The notes: generated by a model not told the origin, from the sequence alone. A stretch of 45,816 nt of DNA from Desulfobulbus sp. (GCA_031280615.1 JAITGO010000014.1:1-45816), one strand, 5' to 3'. Shown: positions 1 to 9,270, counted from the first letter of the stretch. Numbers and translations are program-made.

Positions 1-360
1 GGCACTCTGGCGACGAAAAATGCCCAAAGGGGTCATCCTGCATTCAGACCGCGGCAGCCAATATTGTTCTACCGTATACCAAAGTCTCATGAGGCAACAT
101 CAACTGGTCTGCAGCATGAGCGCCAAAGGCAACTGCTACGACAATGCCTGTGCTGAAAGTTTCTTTCACACCATGAAGGTGGAAACCATCCACGGTGAAT
201 ACTTTGCCACTCGTGAAGAGATGCGCCACACCGTGTTTGAATATATTGAAGTTGACTACAACCGTACCCGCCGCCATAGTGCTAATGGTCGTATTAGTCC
301 TATGGCGTTCGAAGCTCTCAAAGCAGCTTAACTGGATGTCCACTCAATACGGGCAGAATC
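1..360 (+). mobile_element. Right end of an IS3-family insertion sequence (truncated by the window edge)
   Basis: The segment holds the C-terminal part of an IS3-type OrfB followed, just after its stop, by a sequence typical of an IS3 right end. The stretch about 336-360 contains TGTCCACTCAATACGGGCAG; read inward on the other strand it begins TGATTCTGCCC and reaches TGGACA, the usual style of an IS3 terminal repeat. The exact outer boundary and any target duplication cannot be fixed because the left end lies outside the window. Confidence 0.75.
2..331 (+). CDS. IS3-family transposase OrfB, C-terminal part (5' partial)
   Basis: This is the DDE integrase-type transposase of an IS3 element, which catalyses strand transfer of the element. 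The visible part carries the second Asp in HSDRGSQY and the catalytic Glu in [12 protein letters not shown], followed by the conserved YNxxRRHS and the ISPMAFE tail. The frame is open to the left edge (residues ALWRRK precede the first Met), so the first Asp and the OrfA half are off-window. The C-terminus looks intact. It belongs with the terminal repeat that follows. Confidence 0.9.
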   Translation, partial: ALWRRKMPKGVILHSDRGSQYCSTVYQSLMRQHQLVCSMSAKGNCYDNACAESFFHTMKVETIHGEYFATREEMRHTVFEYIEVDYNRTRRHSANGRISPMAFEALKAA

Positions 361-370
361 AAACACTAGA

Positions 371-385
371 TTGCTGATCCAGCAA
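371..385. repeat. Short perfect palindrome next to the IS end
   Basis: TTGCTG-ATC-CAGCAA is a 6-bp inverted repeat with a 3-nt centre, lying about 10 bases outside the IS3 right end and about 130 bases upstream of the AT-rich orphan. It could be a small operator or simply a target feature; nothing decides between these. Confidence 0.3.
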
Positions 386-518
386 AACATCTATACTATA
401 ATAGCCAAGATAATATTAGCACTGCGTTGTTTGAATATTACTTTTTAACGAATTTAACGTAAATATTTTGATATTCTCCATACCCAGGCAGGATACCCTG
501 AAAAAGAAGGAGGTTTTC

Positions 519-1106
519 ATGAAAGAGTTTTACAATAAAAAGGAACGGGAATTTTTAATAAGACTCTTAAATATGAATAACAACGTTTCAGTTAACTTGG
601 GAGAATATATGTCTTCATGTGTGCTAAAAAGAGACAGAGCTGCTCGGGTTGAGACAGAATATGTAACCATTGTTTTTAATATTAAAAATGAAAATGAATA
701 TATCATTGTTAATGATATACAGATAATAGTTTCACTTATAGAAAGCTTAAAGAATGATAATTTGATATTTATTCATAGTAACAATAAAATATTGGAAATA
801 AATATAGCACAGCGAGGTGAAAAAAGTATAATTTTGACAAGTGATAAAGGATTTCAAGCTAAAATATATGCAAACTCGGATAATTACCGTCATCTTCCAC
901 TTTCAACTACAATATCAGAATATATAAAAGATTACGTTGGTCAATTTTGCTACATCAGGCCTGAATTAATTGACTACATTGGCAACAATTTCCAGACACC
1001 GGATCAAGTTCGGTTTAGAAAGACGTTATTTTGGACGCGGCTTACAGCCTTCTTCGCTTTTATTGGCCTGTTAGCTGCTATCATTATTCCTTTTGCCACC
1101 AAGTGA
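519..1106 (+). CDS. AT-rich orphan protein with C-terminal membrane anchor
   Basis: I do not recognise the family. The protein is about 195 residues: a charged, Asn/Ile/Lys-rich soluble part and one hydrophobic segment near the C-terminus (LTAFFAFIGLLAAIIIPFA) that ends a few residues before the stop, as in a tail-anchored protein. The start is taken at the ATG preceded by AAGGAGG with good spacing; a longer frame begins 51 bases upstream but has no ribosome-binding site. Codon use is strikingly AT-rich compared with the GC-rich genes from 1.5 kb onward, and it sits beside an IS end, which suggests acquisition by transfer. No partner gene is visible. It is likely a real gene of unknown function. 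Confidence 0.65.
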   Translation: MKEFYNKKEREFLIRLLNMNNNVSVNLGEYMSSCVLKRDRAARVETEYVTIVFNIKNENEYIIVNDIQIIVSLIESLKNDNLIFIHSNNKILEINIAQRGEKSIILTSDKGFQAKIYANSDNYRHLPLSTTISEYIKDYVGQFCYIRPELIDYIGNNFQTPDQVRFRKTLFWTRLTAFFAFIGLLAAIIIPFATK

Positions 1107-1562
1107 ATTAATACGATACGCATTTAGGCCGCACCATGGGCTTAAATACTTATTGTTGAAGAGGGGATCGCTCAATGAGCGTACTATCCATATTTTTTGA
1201 CACAGAAATTACCACTTTGAAAATCTGATCTTGCCCGTTCTTGAAGGACATTCCGCTAAGCGAGTATATTTCTCAACGGAGGTGTTCGATGACAACGAAA
1301 GCAAAATCAAGCAGGATTCCTGCCGGGTTTGAGCGAAACAATGGGATGTTTTCAATTACGACTTAGCTAGAACTTAACTTCTCAGAATCTGATGTACTTT
1401 TGATGTACTTCATGCGAGGAATTAAGGGTATTAGAGGCAAACAGATGCTTGCAACTAACTGAAAAATAAAGAAAAAGCTTGTTGGGGCACGCAATTTACC
1501 GGCCTACCTCGCCGCCATCCCGGAATAAGCCTCCCGAGTTCGCGGCCAGGATCGCCTTTTTT
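1107..1562. other. Intergenic stretch between the AT-rich orphan and the minus-strand gene block
   Basis: This stretch is intermediate in composition and holds no intact gene that I can support. It contains one short decayed-looking frame (1289-1462, listed separately). A very short frame near 1175 and an overlapping frame about 1218-1334 are too short to defend. No clear terminator, RNA gene or IS end was seen. Confidence 0.5.
1289..1462 (+). pseudogene. Short frame interrupted by one in-frame TAG
   Basis: An ATG with a good ribosome-binding site (AACGGAGG, 6 nt spacing) opens MTTKAKSSRIPAGFERNNG, runs 25 codons to a TAG, and continues in the same frame for 31 more sense codons (including SESDVLLMYFMRGIKGIRG) to a TGA. 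The downstream half reads like protein rather than random sequence, so this may be the remnant of a small gene or of a truncated transposase. Readthrough or amber recoding cannot be excluded but has no support. The family is not recognised. Confidence 0.3.
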
Positions 1563-3191
1563 TCAGCTCACCTTGATATATTTCCCCATTGCCGCCCGCA
1601 GGGAGTCGGCATTGAAGGGCTTGATCAGAATCGTGTTGACGCCGGCGGCCGCTGCGGCCTCGTGATCCTGGACATCGGATTGGGTGGTGACCATGATCAC
1701 CGGCAACTCCTCCATCGTATGCAGGGCCCGGATTCTCCTGGTCAGCTCGATTCCGGAAATCTCCGGCATGTTGAGGTCGGTCAGCACCAGGGCCGGCTTT
1801 TCCTTGGCCAGCCATTCCAAGGCCCCGGCAGGAAACTCGAACAGCACCGGATCAAATCCCAGCTCATGTAGGGTTGCCTTGTAGATGTTGAGGATCATGC
1901 GGGAATCGTCGACGGCACAGACCTTGACCCGAGTCTTCTTCTCAAACTGGGCGCCGGAAATCTTGGCGGCGAAATCCACCAGCTCCTTTTCCTTGAGCAG
2001 GGCAATATAATGCTCTTTTATGTCTCGATGGGCATGAGGCAGGTAAATCAACGCCAGTTCCTGGAAAAAATCCTCCGTCGCCAGGCTGAGGAAGATGTTG
2101 TCGACCTGGGCATTGACGATGATCTTGACGATGTGCCGGGCCTCGTCGGTTTGGGCTCGGATCATGTTCTTGATGCCCGCCGCGAGGATTTCGTTGAAAT
2201 TCCGATCAATGGCCCGGGCAGCGGCCGTACAGACATGGTCCTCGCCATCGGTCAGGCCGGCGGCCAGGGTATAGGCCCCCTTGCGCAGGGGCAGCAGGGC
2301 CAGGGCCTCATAGGCGGCGAAACGGACATTGGGGTTGCGCGGCACGGTGTTGAGCAGGGTGCGGATCGGCATGATCGCGCTCTCGTCGCCGATTTCTCCA
2401 AGCACGTTGAGGGTGTGGATCAGCAGGTCGCTGTCGCCCTCCTTGAGATTCTCGATCAAGACCGGCACCGACTTGCTGCCGATCCGCACCAATTCGTCCT
2501 TGGCGTAGATGCGCATGTGGGCGTAGTGCGAGCGGAGGGTGTCGTTGAGTTTCTCCAGGGAGATCTGGTCCTGCACTTCGGCAAAGATGCCGAGGATGAT
2601 CAGGTCCAGTTCGTTGTCGGTTCCCATCCGTTCGGCCAGCCGGTGCATGGCGGTATTGGTCCCGATCTGCCCCAGGGCGTGGATGGCGGCGATGATCAAG
2701 TCACGGTCGGCGGCGTAGAGATAATCGGTCAAAGTATTGGTCGATTCGGGATCGCCGATCAGGCCCATGTTGTCGATGATCAGCCTGATGGTTTCCGGAT
2801 TGCCGGTCTGGCCGAGCAGCTCGATCAGGGCGGGCGTCGCCTCCTCGAATTTCAATTCCCCGGCGGTCTCGATCATCACCCGTTTGTCGGCAATCTCCGG
2901 GTTGGCCAGCGATTTGAGCAAGATATCGGGGTAGGCGATAAGGTTGGAGATCAGTGTCTCGCGGATGATCGGCAGGCCGGCGACCAGATCGGGGTATTTG
3001 GTCACCAGATAGTTCAACAGGGGGACGGTAAAGGCCACATCGCCGCGTAGCAATTCGTGGATCAATCTGTTTTGGGTCTTCTTGTCGACCTCGCCAAGCT
3101 GATCCAACACCAACCGAGCCTTGAGCGCATCGCCGGTCTGGATGTTCGCCTGGATTTCCTCGATCATGTATGCTCCGCTCATTTCGGCCAT
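1563..3191 (-). CDS. HEAT-repeat protein with C-terminal response-regulator receiver domain
   Basis: The N-terminal two thirds (about residues 50-400 of 542) are helical repeats of the HEAT/PBS type, with units such as TPALIELLGQTGNPETIRLI and VPVLIENLKEGDSDLLIHTL. The C-terminus (from about residue 421) is a complete CheY-like receiver: acidic pair D428/D429, phospho-acceptor D472 in LTDLNMP, Thr at 502-503 and K524 in LIKPF. There is no DNA-binding or enzymatic output, so phosphorylation probably changes contacts of the HEAT scaffold with a partner. The start follows AGGGGGA; an alternative Met nine codons in has GGAG before it. No kinase is adjacent; the nearest one lies 6 kb away on the same strand. 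Confidence 0.85.
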   Translation of the reverse strand: MAEMSGAYMIEEIQANIQTGDALKARLVLDQLGEVDKKTQNRLIHELLRGDVAFTVPLLNYLVTKYPDLVAGLPIIRETLISNLIAYPDILLKSLANPEIADKRVMIETAGELKFEEATPALIELLGQTGNPETIRLIIDNMGLIGDPESTNTLTDYLYAADRDLIIAAIHALGQIGTNTAMHRLAERMGTDNELDLIILGIFAEVQDQISLEKLNDTLRSHYAHMRIYAKDELVRIGSKSVPVLIENLKEGDSDLLIHTLNVLGEIGDESAIMPIRTLLNTVPRNPNVRFAAYEALALLPLRKGAYTLAAGLTDGEDHVCTAAARAIDRNFNEILAAGIKNMIRAQTDEARHIVKIIVNAQVDNIFLSLATEDFFQELALIYLPHAHRDIKEHYIALLKEKELVDFAAKISGAQFEKKTRVKVCAVDDSRMILNIYKATLHELGFDPVLFEFPAGALEWLAKEKPALVLTDLNMPEISGIELTRRIRALHTMEELPVIMVTTQSDVQDHEAAAAAGVNTILIKPFNADSLRAAMGKYIKVS

Positions 3192-3221
3192 GCATCCCCC
3201 TGTTGCTTGCTTCCTATCCGT

Positions 3222-4949
3222 TCATTTCAATAACCAACCGACACCCAGTCGGCTGATCACGTTCAATCCACCACACAGTACCATGCTATCGATTTTACCG
3301 ATGTGGTCAAGGAAGACTTGCACTTCATAGGACCTGGTACCGGCATTGCAGAGAATAATATAGGTTTTCGCCGACGGCAATTCTCTGTATCGCTTCCGGA
3401 CCTGTCCGTACTCCAGTCCCACCCATTTATCCACGCCGTATTTCTCGACATAGGCAGCCGATTCCAGTGGGTGGCGAAGATCGAGCACGGCCCAGTCCGG
3501 CTCGATGGACATATCCTCCATCCAGGCGAGAAAGCGGTCGAGATCCGCCCGGCGCAGCCGGTTGTCGCACATGTTCTCGGCCACGTAGGCGGCAGCGTTA
3601 ATCGAATCGATGGCCGAGGAGAACGGCGGGGCATAGGCCATCTCCACCAGACCGAAATCCTCGATGGTTCCTCCCTTGGCGATCAAGGCGGCGGCGGTAT
3701 CCACCCGGGCCGAGATCGAGTCGTTCATCATACCGAAGGCCTGAAGGCCAAGGACACGGCGGGACCGGCGGTCGAACACCAATTGGAGGATTACCACGGC
3801 CTGATCGGGAAAGAAATGCGCCCGGTCCGCAGGCGAGGTCAGGGCATAGTCGGCGGCAAAGCCCTCAGCCAGGGCCGCCTCGTAGGTCAGGCCGGTGGCG
3901 GCGATGCAGCGCTCGAAGGCCTTCATGATGAAGGAGCCGCACACCCCGCCGAACTGGGAAGGGATGCCGGCCATGTTGTCGGCCACGACCCGCCCTTCGC
4001 GGTTGGCCAGCGACCCGAGGGGCGCGTGGGTATCCCGGCCGGTGACCAGGTTGGCCACCGCGATGCAGTCGCCGGCGGCATAGATGGCGGGGTCCGTGGT
4101 TTGCAGCCGCTGATTGACCTTGATGCCGCCCCAGGGTGCGACATCGAGTCCGGCGGCCTTGGCCAGCTCGCTGCGGGGCCGCACGCCCGCGGCCACGATC
4201 ACCAGATCGGCCTCCAGAATGCGCTGGCCCGTTTTTACGCCGCACACCCTGCCCTGGCCGTCGTCGACCAGCTCGGTGGCGGACTCCCTGGTCAAAACCG
4301 GCACCCCTTTTTCCTCAAGATGCCGGGCCAGCATCGTGGCGAAATGCCGGTCAACCAGTTTGGGCAACAACTGCGGCGCCAGCTCCAGCAAGGTGGTTTC
4401 GATCCCCCAGAGATCGGTCAGTGCCTCGGCCATCTCGATGCCGATGGCACCGCCGCCGATCACCACCGCCCGGCTAACCTTGCCCTGGGCGATCCTGGCC
4501 TTGATTTCGATGGCCTTGTGCAGGTCGGCGATGGTGAACACCCCGTCCAGCCCCATCCCCGGAATCGGCAGTTCGAACGGCTTGGCACCGGTGGCGAGCA
4601 TCAGATAATCGTAGGCCAGCCGCTGCTCCTCATTGCTGTCCAGATTGCGCACCAGCACCTGCTTATTTTCCCGATCGATGGCAACGGCCCTGGTGCGGGT
4701 CAATACCCGCACTCCCTTGGAATGTTCGAAAAACGCGGCGTCGCGGACGACATGGAAGCTGGTGGCCCGCAGTTCGCTCTCGTCGGAGACATCGCCGCTG
4801 ACATAGTAGGGAATGCCGCAGCCGCCGTAGGAAATCAGGCTGTCCTGGTCGACCATGGTCACGTCCCAGTCCGGACACAGTCTTTTCAACCGGCTCGCGG
4901 CCTTGGGTCCGGCGGCGACGGCTCCGATAATAACGACCTTCTTGCTCAT
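3222..4949 (-). CDS. CoA-disulfide reductase / NAD(P)H persulfide reductase fused to rhodanese
   Basis: A flavoprotein of the pyridine nucleotide-disulfide oxidoreductase family with a C-terminal rhodanese domain, 575 residues. The N-terminal FAD-binding GAVAAG, the single redox Cys C44 in SYGGCGIPYYVSG, the NAD-binding GGGAIGIE and the second FAD motif AAGDC are all present. The rhodanese active-site loop is LCNAGTRS with C534. Members of this CoADR-RHD/Npsr group reduce CoA disulfide, CoA persulfide or polysulfide with NADH in the cytoplasm, which suits a sulfur-metabolising anaerobe. The start is the ATG after GGGAGGT; an upstream in-frame ATG lacks such a site. The exact substrate cannot be told from sequence. 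Confidence 0.9.
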   Translation of the reverse strand: MSKKVVIIGAVAAGPKAASRLKRLCPDWDVTMVDQDSLISYGGCGIPYYVSGDVSDESELRATSFHVVRDAAFFEHSKGVRVLTRTRAVAIDRENKQVLVRNLDSNEEQRLAYDYLMLATGAKPFELPIPGMGLDGVFTIADLHKAIEIKARIAQGKVSRAVVIGGGAIGIEMAEALTDLWGIETTLLELAPQLLPKLVDRHFATMLARHLEEKGVPVLTRESATELVDDGQGRVCGVKTGQRILEADLVIVAAGVRPRSELAKAAGLDVAPWGGIKVNQRLQTTDPAIYAAGDCIAVANLVTGRDTHAPLGSLANREGRVVADNMAGIPSQFGGVCGSFIMKAFERCIAATGLTYEAALAEGFAADYALTSPADRAHFFPDQAVVILQLVFDRRSRRVLGLQAFGMMNDSISARVDTAAALIAKGGTIEDFGLVEMAYAPPFSSAIDSINAAAYVAENMCDNRLRRADLDRFLAWMEDMSIEPDWAVLDLRHPLESAAYVEKYGVDKWVGLEYGQVRKRYRELPSAKTYIILCNAGTRSYEVQVFLDHIGKIDSMVLCGGLNVISRLGVGWLLK

Positions 4950-5059
4950 AGCTGGTACCTCCCGTGAAATAAAAACGTCAAGCACCCATCCGGTGCGGTT
5001 TCTTTCCTGCGGCCCGACAGCGGCCGGCGCCCTTCGCGCGCAACCGGCGCAGCCCGACC

Positions 5060-8000
5060 CTAATGTTTGTTTCCGGCCTCGCGGGCTGTGGCCGGCAATG
5101 TTTTTTCCTCTGTTGGCCCGGCCATCGGATTGCTGGAATTGCCAGCCGGCTGGCCGGAGGCTGCCTCGACGCCTCGCTGCAACTGCGCCGGCAGGCCGGC
5201 AAGAAACGCCGCGGCATCGAATGCTTGTTTCGTCCGCTCGCCCTTGATTTCCACCTCGGCCATGGCCTTGCCTTCCACCGTCAGCTGCGCCTTCTGCGCC
5301 AGCTGCTGGTTCACCGGCATGCGGATTCGGTAGCGCAGCGAATCGTCCGCCAAGGTTTCCCCCTGCAGGCTGATTTCATCGCCTCCGGCCAGAAGGCGGA
5401 CCGGCCCGCAATGCACCCGTCCCTTTTTTCCCTCGCAGACCATCTCCTGTTCCTTGCACGACAGCCATTCCTTGGAGACACCGGCAAGCGCCAGCAGTTC
5501 GTGCAAGGCGCCGCTCGGCTTGAATTTGGCCCGACTCAAGGTGATCGCGGTCGTAAATTCGGGCCATTGGCCCTCCTTGTCGGTAGGCGTAAAGGAAAAG
5601 GCGCTCGGCCGCATGCTGACCATCCCCTGGGGCCGTGCCATGGTGCCGAACAGCGGATGCAGCCGTCCCAGCAGCCGGACCAGCGCCGGTTTCAGGGGCG
5701 CATCCACCACCGACTGGTTCTCGGCAGGCAAAGACAGCGTGGGTTGGGCGGCGGCGAGATCCCAAACGGGTTCCAAGCTGGCCCGGCCGCCGCCCTCGAG
5801 CAGACCATCCAGCCGGCATCGCAGCTTGCCAAGATTGCAATCCACCGGCACCACCAGCGGCTTGAAACCGACCCCCTGCAACGCAAGGGTGTCCAAAGGC
5901 AGTTGGGCCGAAAAAGTCAGCTGCTCCATCGGTATCGGCCATTGCAACGGCAGGGAAAGCAGGAGATCGCCGGTCCGGCTGCCTCCGGCCACGATATCGC
6001 GGCCGATCAGGGGCTGCAGCAGCGGCAACAGCGCGGCGTAATTGCAGTTTATCCGTCCCTGCATCTCCAGCCTGGGAGGAGAGGTCGCGGCAATCGATCC
6101 GGCACCCTCGATGTTGAGCGGGGACGAACGCAGGATCAACGAGGGCATTTTGATGCTGCCGCCGGGCCGGTTTTCCTTGTCGAGCACCAGATGCACGATC
6201 GGGTGCGGATCGGCAAAGAGTTTGTTTTTGCCGCGCATCACGGCAAAGGGGGCCATATCCAGGGTCACCTCGGTCGCAATGTTCCGTCCCGCCTTGGCCT
6301 GGACGGTCAAGGTACCGCGCGCCTTGCCGTCTAGGTTCACATCCGAAGGAAGCCAGCCGGCGATTTTGGCGAGATAGCCGAGCAGGACCGCCGAGGTTTC
6401 CCCCTTGCAGGCGGCCGAGTAACCGGCGGCCGGCTGCCGCCAATCTTCAAGCGAGCCGCTGAGCGTCAGGTCGGTCTCGGTCGATGCCCATCCCAGACGC
6501 CGGACCGCCAACCGCCGTTGAGCGCCGTCCACCTGAAAAAAAGGCGGCTCCTGCGTCTCGAGGTCGCGCCAATTATCGGCCACCGTCAACTCCCCCAACC
6601 CGATCCGACGGCCGAGAGCGGGCCCAGTGCCGCCCAGGGCGAAGTTCACCTTAGGCTCCTGGATGCCATAGCCCGGACCGGAAACGGCCAGCCGATCGAT
6701 CGCCCCTTGCAGGCTGTGCAGGGTCATCGTCATCCCTTCGGCCGCGCAAAAACCGGCACCGTCGAACCGGAGCATTCCCTTCAGGGCCGGCAATGGCGCG
6801 TCGTTGCGCAAGCTCTGGATCGCGCCGGTCAACCGTTCCAGGTCGATATTGCCCTGGACGAGACAATTATTTGGCGCCTGTCCCCCGTTCTGCCGCAGGT
6901 CTCCAGCCCGGAAGAAAAGGTTCCCCGGCCAGGCCGACGCCTCGATGCGCAGCGAGTCGATCGATTTGTCCCGAAAAAACGAAGGGCCAATGACAGCCTG
7001 CCCGGAAAGCTGCAGGTCATGGGCCGGCAACGGCGCTTTGTTGCCCCGCGCCCAGGTGAAATCCTGGATGGCGAGCCGGCCCTCGCAGCCGATGTCGCCA
7101 TGGTCCGTCTTGCTGGTGGCGACGGTCAATTCGAGTCGGCCCCTGGCTTGGATCCCGAAATCGAAAATGGTGTTCAACTCCCGCGACATCTGGTCGAGGT
7201 CGCCGCTTCCCCGCAGAGTGAAGCCATCGAGGGCACCGCCGCCGCTGGCTTCGAAGAACGGTGTCAGCACCTTCAGCGCGCGAACCGTGGTGTTGCCGTT
7301 TCGGTATTCGGCCTCGGCCGAAAGCGCCAGGGGTTGGGTCCAGGAATAGGGCCGGCCATCGTGGGTGAGGTTCAGGGATTCGGTCTGGCAATCCGTGCGG
7401 ACGGCCACGGCCTGGCCGTTGCCCGTGGCATCCAAGGAAAAGTCGACGGTGCCCTCGTTGATCACGGTTTGCCGGTGGAGGTTCAGCAGCCTGGGCACCT
7501 GCGCCGCCAGGAGCGGCAAATTGACCTTGCCCGTGGCGGACAGGCTGCCCGTGCCGTCGCGGAAGCCGCCCTTGGCGCTCAAATGGACAGGGGCCGAGTG
7601 CAGTTCCAGGGCATCCAGCCGCCACCCTTCATCCTGTCGGTGGCCGCCGGCGAAACGAAAGTCGATCTCCTCGATCCTGGGCTGGTCCTGGCCGAGCATT
7701 CCTCCGAAGAGTTGCAGGTTACGCAGGGAGGTTTCCCCCTTGGCCTCGAATTTCCGGGTACCGGCAACATTGAGGTACAAGGTGGCGTTGAGGATGCCCT
7801 GGCCCTGGGGCATGGGGCTCCGGGATGCCGCCAACTGGAGGAAGTCGGCGATTTCCAGCTCGGCGACGCTCACCTCGGCATAGGCCACCAGCATTTCCGG
7901 AAACGATTGGCCGGCCAGGGGCAGGTTGACGTAGCCCGAGGCCCGGAGTTGCCCGGATTGCTGCGGAGAAAGAAAGCTGAGCTCGTAGCGAAGCGAACCC

Positions 8001-8545
8001 ATGGCCAGATTGCCGTCGAGTTCGAATTGCCGGGCAATCTGGCGGGGCGAGGCGGCGCCGTGATCGATGGCGATTCGCCCCCCAGCCGCCTTGATCCGAA
8101 AGGACAAATCCTCCCACCAGGAGGGGAATGGTTGTCGGGCATCGCCATCGGAAGACGATGCGGTCTGTTGGCTGCTGTCCGCTGTTGCGGAGGGATCGGA
8201 TGCAGGCGGAAGAAAGGTCAGGACAGGTTGGTCGACAGAGATGTCACCCAGAAAGGAGGGGGCCATCAGCAAGAGCAGCAGCCCCTTGTCGCTGGTGAGT
8301 TTGGCCGCTTCGAGGTGCACCCCCCGGGCGGCATCCTGGTAGCGCACCTGCTTGCACCGCAACCCTCCGAACCAGCCCAGCGAGCAGGAATCCGCCTCCA
8401 GGTTGGCATGCAGACGGCCGGCGACCTCCTGCCGCGCCCGCGACAGCGCGACTTGCCCAAACAGCAGGGGCAGACAGGCAAGCACGATTGCCACCACCCC
8501 CATGGCGATGACGACGGTGCGGCCCTGCCTGCTGAACTTTTTCAC
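5060..8545 (-). CDS. Large AsmA-like inner-membrane-anchored periplasmic protein
   Basis: This 1161-residue protein has one N-terminal transmembrane segment (about residues 10-32) followed by a very long beta-rich region with recurrent AsmA/TamB-like strand patterns (for example TLSGSLEDWRQP, LDGFTLRGSGDLDQMSREL, MQGRINCNYA). Such proteins form periplasmic lipid-binding grooves that help move phospholipids to, or control assembly in, the outer membrane. The start is GTG, preceded by AAGGGG at suitable distance. It ends with a hydrophilic Pro/Ala-rich tail. It stands alone between the CoADR gene and a two-component pair. Assignment within the AsmA superfamily is tentative: I see the architecture, not a diagnostic motif. 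Confidence 0.7.
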   Translation of the reverse strand: MKKFSRQGRTVVIAMGVVAIVLACLPLLFGQVALSRARQEVAGRLHANLEADSCSLGWFGGLRCKQVRYQDAARGVHLEAAKLTSDKGLLLLLMAPSFLGDISVDQPVLTFLPPASDPSATADSSQQTASSSDGDARQPFPSWWEDLSFRIKAAGGRIAIDHGAASPRQIARQFELDGNLAMGSLRYELSFLSPQQSGQLRASGYVNLPLAGQSFPEMLVAYAEVSVAELEIADFLQLAASRSPMPQGQGILNATLYLNVAGTRKFEAKGETSLRNLQLFGGMLGQDQPRIEEIDFRFAGGHRQDEGWRLDALELHSAPVHLSAKGGFRDGTGSLSATGKVNLPLLAAQVPRLLNLHRQTVINEGTVDFSLDATGNGQAVAVRTDCQTESLNLTHDGRPYSWTQPLALSAEAEYRNGNTTVRALKVLTPFFEASGGGALDGFTLRGSGDLDQMSRELNTIFDFGIQARGRLELTVATSKTDHGDIGCEGRLAIQDFTWARGNKAPLPAHDLQLSGQAVIGPSFFRDKSIDSLRIEASAWPGNLFFRAGDLRQNGGQAPNNCLVQGNIDLERLTGAIQSLRNDAPLPALKGMLRFDGAGFCAAEGMTMTLHSLQGAIDRLAVSGPGYGIQEPKVNFALGGTGPALGRRIGLGELTVADNWRDLETQEPPFFQVDGAQRRLAVRRLGWASTETDLTLSGSLEDWRQPAAGYSAACKGETSAVLLGYLAKIAGWLPSDVNLDGKARGTLTVQAKAGRNIATEVTLDMAPFAVMRGKNKLFADPHPIVHLVLDKENRPGGSIKMPSLILRSSPLNIEGAGSIAATSPPRLEMQGRINCNYAALLPLLQPLIGRDIVAGGSRTGDLLLSLPLQWPIPMEQLTFSAQLPLDTLALQGVGFKPLVVPVDCNLGKLRCRLDGLLEGGGRASLEPVWDLAAAQPTLSLPAENQSVVDAPLKPALVRLLGRLHPLFGTMARPQGMVSMRPSAFSFTPTDKEGQWPEFTTAITLSRAKFKPSGALHELLALAGVSKEWLSCKEQEMVCEGKKGRVHCGPVRLLAGGDEISLQGETLADDSLRYRIRMPVNQQLAQKAQLTVEGKAMAEVEIKGERTKQAFDAAAFLAGLPAQLQRGVEAASGQPAGNSSNPMAGPTEEKTLPATAREAGNKH

Positions 8546-8642
8546 TCTTGCCCCTTGGTGCGTTTGCGCGGGTAACTGGCGGATGCCACCGGGGCAACTT
8601 GCCGCGAACCGGCGCCATTGTCAACCCCGGAGTGTCCGGCGT

Positions 8643-9254
8643 TCAGGGCGTGCGGGGTTTGATCCGGCCCCGGCGGATCATCTCGGAGAGCTCGTCCATC
8701 TTGCGCCGGTAGCAGTCGGGACAAATGCCGTGGCTCAGGTCGCTGCCGGTGGTCTTGCTGACAAATTCCTCGATGCTGATCCAGCGCTCCTCGCCGTTTT
8801 CGTCCGGTTCGCTGTCGCGCACCTTTTTGCAATCGCTGCAGATCGACAGCATCGATTCGTAGAACTGGACCTTCTGCCGCAGGGTGCGGCCGGTCAGCGA
8901 TTTGGCCACGCGCAGCATCAGCTCGTCGTGATTGTAGGGCTTGAGCAGGTAATCGTCGGCCCCCAAACGGAGCGCCTCGATGGCCGAATTCAACTCGCCA
9001 TACCCCGTCAGGATAAAGACGATCTGGTCAGCATGCTTGCCCTTGGCCTGACGCAGGACTTCCAACCCACCGATCTCCTTCATGATCAGGTCGGTGACGA
9101 TCAGATCGTATTCCTTTTTCTGCAGCAGCGCGCAGGCTTCCTCGCCACTGGCCGCAATTTCCGTACGATAGCCCATGTCCTGAAAATCGAGGCGAAGACT
9201 TTCCCGGATCAATTCTTCGTCATCGACAATAAGAATGGATGCTTGCTGCGGCAT
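8643..9254 (-). CDS. Response regulator with C-terminal paired-Cys domain
   Basis: A 203-residue protein. The receiver domain (1-120) has D11/D12, phospho-acceptor D55 in IVTDLIM, T83 and K105 in LLKPY. The tail carries two Cys pairs, C139-x2-C142 in ICSDCKKVRD and C178-x2-C181 in HGICPDC, with SxE/W-IEEFVS between them. This tail is known from various sensor and regulator proteins of Desulfobacterota and looks able to bind a metal or report redox state; its output is not established. The start follows GGGAG. It lies 16 bases downstream of the histidine kinase gene, so the two are almost certainly co-transcribed partners. An upstream in-frame extension overlaps the kinase gene and is not used. 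Confidence 0.88.
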   Translation of the reverse strand: MPQQASILIVDDEELIRESLRLDFQDMGYRTEIAASGEEACALLQKKEYDLIVTDLIMKEIGGLEVLRQAKGKHADQIVFILTGYGELNSAIEALRLGADDYLLKPYNHDELMLRVAKSLTGRTLRQKVQFYESMLSICSDCKKVRDSEPDENGEERWISIEEFVSKTTGSDLSHGICPDCYRRKMDELSEMIRRGRIKPRTP

Positions 9255-9270
9255 GCCTGTCTCCCTGATA

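Noticed and set aside
3303..4967. A 554-codon plus-strand frame opposite the CoA-disulfide reductase gene
   Set aside because: The minus strand carries all catalytic motifs of a known enzyme; the plus frame is low-complexity shadow sequence. The same applies to long frames opposite the AsmA-like, aspartase and phosphorylase genes.
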